From Prevotellaceae bacterium (lineage in GTDB: Bacteria > Bacteroidota > Bacteroidia > Bacteroidales > UBA932), in assembly GCA_031257655.1 (NCBI GenBank), contig JAIROF010000083.1, forward strand, positions 1-10,905: a stretch of 10,905 bases of DNA, written 5' to 3'. The position numbers and the translations under genes are program-made. This document shows, in pieces, positions 1-5,268 of the stretch. The notes below the pieces were generated by a model. It was given only the letters and a program-made list of their open reading frames with translations, was not told the DNA's origin and did not search any database. How positions within the stretch are numbered: the stretch's first letter is position 1; every line of letters starts with the position of its first letter.

Positions 1-115
1 AACCTCTAAAAACCCCAAACTCTGCGTTACGCTCCCTCGGCAAAATGCTCATTTACTTTAGTAAACTCCGCTTTTGCCTCAGTCGCAAGCCTTGATTTTG
101 GGGTTTTTAGAGGTT
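1..115. repeat. Inverted-repeat element with 19-bp ends, truncating the neighbouring gene
   Basis: Positions 1-19 (AACCTCTAAAAACCCCAAA) are the exact reverse complement of 97-115. The roughly 77-bp interior has a weaker internal symmetry: GGCAAAA near 39 faces TTTTGCC near 73, and TTTACT faces AGTAAA at the centre, so the whole element could fold into one long imperfect hairpin. It has no coding capacity. The outer edge at 115/116 is exactly where recognisable ATP-binding-protein sequence resumes. This fits a small non-autonomous mobile element, or an element at a deletion junction. The left flank is outside the window, so a target duplication cannot be tested. Confidence 0.7.
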
Positions 116-116
116 C

Positions 117-437
117 CCTTTAGAAGAATTAGCCCAAAACGCATTGATTCATAGAGATTATTCGAAGAATGCGCCGATCCGGTTTATGATTTTCGATGAC
201 AGGATTGAAATGGTAAGCCCTGGCGCTTTGCCTAATAGCTTAACAATAGAGAATATCAAATTAGGCAAGGCCGCTGTTCGAAATAACCTATTGGCTTCTT
301 ATTGTTCTAAAATAATGATATATCGGGGATTTGGTTCGGGCATTACTCGGGCTTTAGAAAATCAACCCAATATAGAGTTGATAAATGATGTTGAAGGAGA
401 GCAGTTTATTGTTAGAATACCTCGGGTTCAGCTATAA
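117..437 (+). pseudogene. C-terminal remnant of an AlbA_2/HATPase_c_4-type ATP-binding regulator
   Basis: The frame is open from 111 (after a TAG at 108-110) to the TAA at 435-437. It reads PLEELAQNALIHRDYS, then IFDDRIEMVSPGALPNSLT, then a YRGFGSGITRALE segment. This is the pattern of the GHKL-like (HATPase_c_4) half of Bacteroidota AlbA_2 'ATP-binding proteins': NALIHRDY, the DDRIE-SPG strand and the RG-GSGI loop. Full-length members are about 400-500 residues with an N-terminal AlbA_2 (Schlafen-like) domain. Here only about 106 residues remain and the upstream part is replaced by the inverted-repeat element at 1-115. A TTG at 144 could start a 97-residue product, but that would begin inside the conserved NALIHRDY motif, so I read it as a broken gene. 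The family is believed to be regulatory, and this fragment is unlikely to work. Confidence 0.75.
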
Positions 438-539
438 TTTTCGCTGCCACCCGCAAAATACCATCAAGATGGTAGCTGACCACCAAGCTGTGGTTTGATG
501 TAAATTAATGTGCCTTTGTATTAAAATTATAACGAAATC

Positions 540-1802
540 ATGGATACGAAAAAGATTTATTCGCACTCCCCCCAACATTTTTTGTCGGGATGTTTGGCTG
601 CGCTTTTCATTGCAGGCGCAAGCTGCACCGCCCCGCATCACCGCTTGCAGGACGGCGCGTGGCGCGCCGAGCTCACCCTGGCGGAGGGCAAGCAGGCGCC
701 GTTCCTGTTTGACGTGCGCCATGCCGCTACCGACTCGGCCGTGCTCACCCTGCTCAACGGCGAAGAGCGCGTGCCCCTCACCGGCATCCGCTACGCGGCC
801 GATACGGTGATCATCCCGATCGAAGCCTACGATGCGGAAATACAGGCCCGCGTGTCGGGCGACTCTTTGAGCGGCTATTTCATCAAAAGATATATAGAGA
901 ACGATGCCGGCGTGCCCTTCAGGGCGCAACGGGGCGGTGCGCCGCGCTTTGCTCCGCCGGCGTCGCCCGCTACCGTTGCCATCGACGGTACATGGGACGT
1001 CCTCTTTGTGAGCGGGGAGCGCGATACGGTGCGCAACGTGGGGATTTTCGCTACGGACAATCATATTGTAACCGGCTCTATCCTGACCAATTCCGGCGAC
1101 CTGCGCTTTCTCGAGGGCGCTGTAACCGGCGCCGGCGTGCAGCTTTCCGCCTTTAGCGGGTTAACGCCCTACTTGATTGAGCTTGATTTTACCGGTAACG
1201 ATACGTTTGAAGGCGCGCTTTACACGGCGCGGGGCACGACGGCTTTTGTGGGGCGGCGCAACGCCCGCGCGGCGCTTGCCGATGCATACTCCCTGACCAG
1301 GCTAAAGCGCGGCTTTGACCGCCTGGGCTTCAAGCTGCCCGGCGCCGACGGACAGCTTGTCTCGCTCAGCGACGTGCGCTATCGGGGAAAGGTGGTGATT
1401 GTGTCGGTGCTCGGCACGTGGTGCCCCAACTGCCTCGACGAGGCCGCATACCTCTCGCAGTGGTACAGGGAAAATAAAGGCCGGGGCGTGGAAATTCTGG
1501 GGTTGGCCTTTGAGCGCAAGGACGACGCGGCATACGCCCATGCGGCCATCAACCGCCTGAAAGCGCAGCATGGCGTGGACTACGACATCCTGTTTGCCGG
1601 CAAGGTGGGCGGCGAGGCAACGGCCAATGTCCTCCCCGAAATCGACAAGTTAGCGGGTTACCCCACTACTTTTTTTATCGACAGGAAGGGAAAGGTGGCG
1701 AAAATCCATACGGGATTTAGCGGCCCCGCTACCGGCCTGTTTTACGAGAAATGGAAAGCAGACTTCAACGCAACGATAGACAGGTTAATGGTTAATGGTT
1801 AA
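540..1802 (+). CDS. TlpA-like thioredoxin-fold lipoprotein (thiol-disulfide oxidoreductase)
   Basis: This encodes 420 residues. The N-terminus has a hydrophobic stretch (about 14-28) ending in a lipobox-like GASC, so Cys29 is probably lipidated and the protein anchored in the envelope. Residues 35-250 are beta-rich with no domain I can name. Residues about 262-418 form a TlpA/ResA-type redoxin: FKLPGADGQLVSLSD, then KVVIVSVLGTWCPNC with the active-site pair at Cys295/Cys298 (WCPNC 294-298), then YPTTFFID with the cis-proline at 375. Such proteins reduce or isomerise disulfides in exported proteins; the substrate is unknown here. ATG at 540 gives a good signal sequence. The gene is GC-rich, unlike the AT-rich DNA upstream. 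Its last codons (MVNG, stop) are read from the 7-bp repeat that begins at 1783, so the natural C-terminus may once have ended differently. TGCCTTTG at 511-518 is only a partial promoter match. Confidence 0.88.
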   Translation: MDTKKIYSHSPQHFLSGCLAALFIAGASCTAPHHRLQDGAWRAELTLAEGKQAPFLFDVRHAATDSAVLTLLNGEERVPLTGIRYAADTVIIPIEAYDAEIQARVSGDSLSGYFIKRYIENDAGVPFRAQRGGAPRFAPPASPATVAIDGTWDVLFVSGERDTVRNVGIFATDNHIVTGSILTNSGDLRFLEGAVTGAGVQLSAFSGLTPYLIELDFTGNDTFEGALYTARGTTAFVGRRNARAALADAYSLTRLKRGFDRLGFKLPGADGQLVSLSDVRYRGKVVIVSVLGTWCPNCLDEAAYLSQWYRENKGRGVEILGLAFERKDDAAYAHAAINRLKAQHGVDYDILFAGKVGGEATANVLPEIDKLAGYPTTFFIDRKGKVAKIHTGFSGPATGLFYEKWKADFNATIDRLMVNG

Positions 1803-1850
1803 CGGTTAATGGTTAACGGTTAATGGCGCGATGCGCGGTAAGGCTTCACA

Positions 1851-1906
1851 TTAAACCTCACCCCTGCCGCTTTCCAAAAGGAGAGAGGAGCAGGGGTGAG
1901 GTTTAA
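1851..1906. repeat. Hairpin of module 1 (17-bp perfect stem)
   Basis: TTAAACCTCACCCCTGC at 1851-1867 is exactly complementary to 1890-1906, with a 22-nt purine-rich loop. It lies about 50 nt after the thioredoxin-lipoprotein stop and could end or protect that transcript. It lacks the U-tract of a classical intrinsic terminator. Confidence 0.8.
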
Positions 1907-1989
1907 TGGTTAATGGTTAACGGTTAATGGTTAACGGTTAATGGTTAATGGTTAATGGTTAATGGCGCGATGCGCGGTAAGGCTTCACA

Positions 1990-2045
1990 TTAAACCTCAC
2001 CCCTGCCGCTTTCCAAAAGGAGAGAGGAGCAGGGGTGAGGTTTAA
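1990..2045. repeat. Hairpin of module 2 (17-bp perfect stem)
   Basis: This is an exact copy of the module 1 hairpin, with arms at 1990-2006 and 2029-2045 and the same 22-nt loop. Confidence 0.8.
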
Positions 2046-2100
2046 TGGTTAACGGTTAATGGTTAACGGTTAATGGCGCGATGCGCGGTAAGGCTTCACG

Positions 2101-2156
2101 TTAAACCTCACCCCTGCCGCTTTCCAAAAGGAGAGAGGAGCAGGGGTGAGGTTTAA
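2101..2156. repeat. Hairpin of module 3 (17-bp perfect stem)
   Basis: This is the third copy of the same hairpin, with arms at 2101-2117 and 2140-2156. The stem is unchanged although the base just before it differs (CGTTAA instead of CATTAA). Confidence 0.8.
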
Positions 2157-2303
2157 TGGTTAACGGTTAATGGTTAACGGTTAATGGCGCGATGCGCGGT
2201 AAGGCTTCAGATTAAACATCTTCACTGCGCATTTCGTCACTGAGACGCATCGCGCCATTAACCATTAACCATTAACCATTAATCATTAACCATTAACCAT
2301 TAT

Positions 2304-3287
2304 CTAAAAGTCCAAGTAGCGCATCTGCAACATGCGGTTGTTGGAGGGTTCCGGCCGCCTTGTGTCGAAGCTAACGCGCAGGGTTATGCCAAACGACATT
2401 GGGTAGAACGTCCGGCTACGGTTGCTGGTGGTATGGGAGGCCGGCGTGTACTGAAGATGATAAAAACGATTATACTCATCCGCTACCTCCAATGGCTTGT
2501 ACTCGTACATCTGCTGGCTAACAGAGCCAGCTATAGAGCTGTACAAGCTATACTCCCCAAAAATACCAACGTAAAGGCTATACTGCTGCGCCAGCTTCTG
2601 CTTTAGCCCTGCTTCCAGGTAGGCTACGCTGCTAAAGCCTAAGTTCAGCGCAGATCTATCAGCATGGCCGGCGAAATCGCCCCAGCCCAGCCAATCTTTT
2701 AATACTTTACCTCCCTCAGTGTTATCTCCTTTTATCGTATAGTCAAAAGCGGTTCCTTCAAAATCTGCAAGCAAGCTTAGGTCTGCTTTTGAGGTGCTAC
2801 GCCCGGAGAGCGAGTAGCCGAGCTTAGCTCCTCCGCAGGAGTACCACGTGATCCAGTCCACCCACGGCAGCGCATCCTCGTAGCCAAACAGCAAGGGCAC
2901 ATGCAGATACACGGCAGACTGCTGAACGGTGTAGTTTGTAATCTGAGCGTTAAGCTGAAACCAGTTGTCTCCCTTCCAGCTCCAAGCCGCACTCGGAATG
3001 TTGACGGTAGATAGCTCCTGTATGTTATTCACGTAAGATGTGCCGTTATAGGAGTTCACCTCCAGCCCCGTTCGGAGGCTCATTTGCTGATTGAGATGGT
3101 AGGCGTAACCTGCCCCCACGCCAAAGCCCATTCCTCCGCGTGTTTCGCCACCGGTGAGGGGCGCTACGCTCGACCGCAGCATGTTTATTCCTCCTGTTAC
3201 CTCATGGTATGGAACGCCGACGGCGGCATATACATGGGTAGATAAGCACAAGAGTAACAGGCAAATAAAACGAAATAAGTAGTTCAT
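2304..3287 (-). CDS. Outer-membrane beta-barrel protein (hypothetical)
   Basis: This encodes 327 residues. Residues 1-21 are a signal peptide (MNYLFRF, a leucine-rich core, then THVYA before the likely cut). The mature part has alternating hydrophobic/polar strands with many Gly and aromatic residues (GFGVGAGYAYHL, SLRTGLEVNSYNG, SAVYLHVPLLFGYE, AKLGYSLSG, VAYLEAGLKQKL, YSLYVGIFGEYSLY, MSFGITLRVSFD). This is the pattern of OmpA/PorT-like 'outer membrane protein beta-barrel' families common in Bacteroidota. The last predicted strand is followed by a polar tail ending in Phe. No enzymatic motif is visible and the exact function is unknown. The stop lies directly against the last heptamer of the repeat cluster. 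ATG at 3287 is supported by the signal peptide and by a consensus promoter about 160 nt upstream, which implies a 5' leader of about 155 nt. Confidence 0.8.
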   Translation of the reverse strand: MNYLFRFICLLLLCLSTHVYAAVGVPYHEVTGGINMLRSSVAPLTGGETRGGMGFGVGAGYAYHLNQQMSLRTGLEVNSYNGTSYVNNIQELSTVNIPSAAWSWKGDNWFQLNAQITNYTVQQSAVYLHVPLLFGYEDALPWVDWITWYSCGGAKLGYSLSGRSTSKADLSLLADFEGTAFDYTIKGDNTEGGKVLKDWLGWGDFAGHADRSALNLGFSSVAYLEAGLKQKLAQQYSLYVGIFGEYSLYSSIAGSVSQQMYEYKPLEVADEYNRFYHLQYTPASHTTSNRSRTFYPMSFGITLRVSFDTRRPEPSNNRMLQMRYLDF

Positions 3288-3449
3288 AATTCTAATTTTT
3301 ACATTAATAAATTTTTATTTTTACAGAGATAAAACTTTCTTTTCAAAAAACAACGCACAAACTTGTTGCATCTTTAGCGAAAAAGAGAGGTGTTGCACCT
3401 GCAAAATCATTCGCGTTTTTTTTGTACGCATTTCCAAAATAAAGAGTTG

Positions 3450-3479
3450 CAAAGATAATGAAAAGTTTTCAACAGCAAA
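3450..3479 (-). promoter_or_regulatory. Bacteroides-type promoter for the beta-barrel gene
   Basis: On the minus strand, TTTG (3476-3479) is followed by an 18-nt spacer and TATCTTTG (3450-3457). This matches the Bacteroidota primary-sigma consensus (TTTG, 19-21 nt, TAnnTTTG) with a spacer one base short. Transcription should start near 3443, leaving a leader of about 155 nt before the ATG at 3287. The leader holds a small GGTG-CAA-CACC hairpin and a T-rich stretch, but no riboswitch I can recognise. Confidence 0.7.
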
Positions 3480-3650
3480 ATATATCTCCGGCATTAGGGA
3501 GCCTGCCAACTTCAACTTTTCCGTATTATCCAGCTTGTAAAATCGCAACATTCTAAATTTCAGCATGATAGCGCACTCTTGGCGCGGCGTTAATCTTGGT
3601 TTTTTTACGTTAATGTTTTTTATCGCCATTTGGAGGGAATAAATCTCCCC

Positions 3651-3873
3651 GGCTAATTCTTTTTTTGAGGTGCATGAAAAGATTGTATAGCATTGGAAGA
3701 GATTGGCTGCGCCGAGATCCCACCATACCACCGTCTCGTGTGGTAGAAGTGGAGGGAACCGTAGCGAAGCGTATCTCGGCGTAGCCAATCTCCTACTATA
3801 CCACAGCCATGCGGGAGAAATGTGGGAGATTGGCTATACAATCTTTTCATGCACCTCAAAAAAAGAATTAGCC
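3651..3873. mobile_element. MITE-like element with perfect 40-bp terminal inverted repeats
   Basis: Positions 3651-3690 (starting GGCTAATTCT, then a T-run and GAGGTGCATG) are the exact reverse complement of 3834-3873. The 223-bp unit has a second inverted pair inside: GAGATTGGCTGCGCCGAGAT (3699-3718) against ATCTCGGCGTAGCCAATCTC (3773-3792), one mismatch. A smaller TACCAC/GTGGTA hairpin lies near the centre. There is no transposase, so it would be non-autonomous. No target-site duplication is visible (CCCC before, ATTT after). The perfect ends suggest recent activity or arm-to-arm correction. Identification as a mobile element is inferred from structure and from related ends at 3915, 4742 and 5172. 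Confidence 0.7.
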
Positions 3874-3914
3874 ATTTTTTGATGAGTTTATAGCGCTGTT
3901 GTAGCTGTAATTTC

Positions 3915-3981
3915 GGCTAATTCTTTTTTTAGGTGCTACGAAAATTCCGATGAGATTGGCTACGCCGAGATACGCTTCGCT
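3915..3981 (+). repeat. Orphan end of the same inverted-end family
   Basis: GGCTAATTC, a seven-T run and AGGTGC start at 3915; compared with the 3651 end, one G is missing after the T-run. About 16 nt later comes GAGATTGGCTACGCCGAGAT (3952-3971) and then ACGCTTCGCT. The same module occurs in inverted orientation inside the 223-bp element. No matching right end follows within the next 700 bp. The copy is therefore truncated, or its partner is the end at 5172, which would enclose the decayed gene at 4173-4612. Confidence 0.65.
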
Positions 3982-4123
3982 CCTGTTCCTCACTGCGTTA
4001 CCAATGACGATGCCATCATTCCGAGTTGATATTTCTGATGAAAAACGAAAAAAATGACGGGAAGTCCCGCTCCGCCATTGGTAGCGGGTAGCGGGAGGGG
4101 GGGTAATAGCCTAACATAATAAA

Positions 4124-4154
4124 TTTGGAGATTGCCAATAAAACAGTACCTTTG
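4124..4154 (+). promoter_or_regulatory. Consensus Bacteroides promoter of the decayed AlbA_2-type gene
   Basis: TTTG (4124-4127), a 19-nt spacer and TACCTTTG (4147-4154) match the Bacteroidota TTTG-N19-TAnnTTTG consensus at every fixed base. Transcription would start near 4160, shortly before the ATG at 4173. This argues against translation from the TTG at 4125, which lies within the -33 box. Confidence 0.75.
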
Positions 4155-4172
4155 CACTTCAATTATTTTGAA

Positions 4173-4612
4173 ATGAATTGGACAAAACAGGTAATTACAG
4201 AAGAAGAGTTAAGCAGTATATTGGCTGATGTTATTTCGCTTCCATCTGAAACAGAAATTGTTGACTTCAAGTACAAAAAAAACAGGCAATTTCGAAAAAC
4301 GAATTGGAAAGATTACGGTTGCTGAAATTGGTTAAAGGTAGAAGTGTGTCGCTAAAAATAGCTGGAAATGCAACCCCTGCCGGTTTAACCAATAAAGATT
4401 ATAAACAGATGATATTAAATTTATTGGCAGAAAAAGGCGCTGTACAAAGAGGCGATATAGAAAAATTGCTTATCCCTTTGTTGCCGGAAAATTTATCTCT
4501 TGAAAAACAACGAAAGAAAATATCCAATATGATAACAGAATTGTCTTATAAAGAGGGTAAAATAAAAAATGTTTCCTTGTCCACAAAAACTCCTGTTTGG
4601 AAACTCAATTAG
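4173..4612 (+). pseudogene. Decayed AlbA_2-type regulator: N-terminus joined out of frame to the C-terminal winged helix
   Basis: From ATG 4173 the frame reads MNWTKQVITEEELSSIL, then LPSETEIVDFK, the usual start of an AlbA_2 (Schlafen-like) domain (ETE-V-FK motif). It ends at a TGA at 4323. A different frame, open from about 4301 to the TAG at 4610-4612, encodes ELERLRLLKLVKGRSVSLK, then DYKQMILNLLAEKGAVQRGDIEKLL, then RKKISNMITELSYKEGKI. This resembles the C-terminal winged-helix end of the same family. Everything between, mainly the ATPase-like core (about 300 or more residues in typical relatives), is missing. The join lies near an 8-A run (4275-4282) and the two parts differ in frame. 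I read this as internal deletion plus frameshift. A promoter is retained. A short DNA-binding product from the second frame cannot be excluded. Confidence 0.62.
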
Positions 4613-4613
4613 A

Positions 4614-4741
4614 AAAGTAAGAAAACTCGGAAAAAAGTAAGAAAATTTCATGTTGAATATTTTAATATCTTGAATAGCAGCATATTGTATTATTAGACAA
4701 GTTGAATGTAAAAAGTAAGAAAATGCAAAAAAAAGGAAAAA
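4614..4741. repeat. AT-rich spacer with three AAAGTAAGAAAA direct repeats
   Basis: AAAGTAAGAAAA occurs near 4615, 4635 and 4714, directly after the stop of the decayed gene and before the next inverted-end element. The first two are about 20 nt apart, the third about 80 nt further on. No open frame or hairpin is convincing. They may be remnants of the 3' coding tail of the decayed gene or simple A-rich repeats. Confidence 0.4.
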
Positions 4742-5172
4742 GGCTAATTCTTTTTTTGAGGTGCGATGAAAATTAGATGGGGTCCATGTTTGATTGACAC
4801 AACTCCTAAACAATTAAAAATCAGCGTGGTAGTATGCATTGTGTGGAGCGAAAAACCTAATTTACTCACTCGTGCTTATTTTTGGTGTTCGAGAGCTCGT
4901 TGCGCTCGGTTACACCTAATTTTAACAACAAAACAACCTCAGTAGCAGAGAGATGTCGTATAAACAACAACCTCATCACCTCATTAATGCAAATGGGTTA
5001 TAATCAGCATAATACTTGCCACATCATACAATTTATGACATTCCTAAAATCAGCATTACGCTGCATACTTCAATACAAAATACTGTGTTGGTCATCAATC
5101 GTATGGATTTTCATATCAATCAATCATGGACACTACCCAATGCTTCATAGCACCTCAAAAAAAGAATTAGCC
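4742..5172. mobile_element. 431-bp MITE-like element with ends related to the 223-bp element
   Basis: The left end 4742-4770 and right end 5144-5172 are inverted copies with one mismatch in 29 bp (GGCTAATTCT, T-run, GAGGTGC then G or T, ATGAA). Weaker matching continues about 25 bp inward to a shared TCCATG-TTGATTGA. The first 22-23 bases equal the ends of the 223-bp element, but the interior is unrelated. The interior is AT-rich and includes CGAGAGCTCG inside a GGTGT/ACACC pair near 4890, a repeated ACCTAATTT, and no transposase. No target duplication is seen (GGAAAAA versus CTATTTT). The element ends about 97 bp before the metalloprotease start and may affect its leader. Confidence 0.62.
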
Positions 5173-5268
5173 CTATTTTGAATATTTTTTAGTAACCCGC
5201 CTCCCCGCGCAGGCGCAGCCCGCGCAGCGCGGATGAGGCACAAAATTCAACAATTAAACCAACAAAAA

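Larger units (their letters stand above)
1825..2245. repeat. Tandem modules starting GGCGCGATGCGCGG (4 copies, last diverged)
   Basis: Modules start at 1825, 1964, 2075 and 2186, with periods of 139, 111 and 111 bp. The 28-bp difference is exactly four extra heptamers, which shows that the arrays change length by whole units. Copies 1-3 are almost identical (CATTAA versus CGTTAA is the only core difference noticed). Copy 4 follows the others through AAGGCTTCA, then changes to a sequence that folds back on itself (ATGCGC near 2192 facing GCGCAT near 2227) and joins the inverted right edge. Near-identity implies recent amplification or gene conversion. Confidence 0.88.
1783..2305. repeat. Nested intergenic repeat cluster: GGTTAAT/GGTTAAC heptamers, hairpin modules and inverted ends
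   Basis: The cluster fills the whole gap between two convergent genes. The left edge is six in-phase heptamers (1783-1824) abutting GGCGCGATGCG (1825-1835). The right edge is the mirror image: CGCATCGCGCC (2246-2256) followed by six ATTAACC-type heptamers (2257-2298) and a degenerate seventh. The two 53-bp edges (1783-1835 and 2246-2298) match as inverted repeats with 3 mismatches. Between them lie three near-identical modules and a diverged fourth, separated by more heptamers (eight plus a degenerate one after module 1, four plus a degenerate one after modules 2 and 3). TAA occurs every 7 nt on both strands, so every frame is closed within 21 nt from either side. Likely roles, inferred only, are convergent-gene insulation, an amplified REP/STRR-like element, or an old mobile element. 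Confidence 0.9.

Noticed and set aside
494..518. Bacteroides promoter for the thioredoxin lipoprotein
   Set aside because: TGCCTTTG lacks the TA, and the only TTTG upstream is 13 nt away instead of about 19-21.
432..1064. 210-codon minus-strand frame overlapping the thioredoxin lipoprotein
   Set aside because: It overlaps a clear coding gene and is Arg/His-rich with no recognisable motif.
1783..1824. Telomere-like repeat because of GGTTAA units
   Set aside because: The repeat is internal, intergenic, and present in both orientations around bacterial genes.
1825..2245. CRISPR array
   Set aside because: Units repeat at 111-139 bp and are near-identical throughout; there are no unique spacers and no cas genes.
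3321..3788. 155-codon minus-strand frame upstream of the beta-barrel gene
   Set aside because: It runs across the end of the inverted-repeat element and contains the beta-barrel promoter; the translation is low-complexity and not protein-like.
3653..3859. 68-codon minus-strand frame inside the 223-bp element
   Set aside because: It exists only because of the inverted ends and resembles no protein family.
3643..3881. Target-site duplication around the 223-bp element
   Set aside because: The flanking bases (CTCCCC and ATTTTT) do not match at any short length.
4882..5181. 99-codon plus-strand frame inside the 431-bp element
   Set aside because: It reads through the terminal inverted repeat and has no transposase or other motif.
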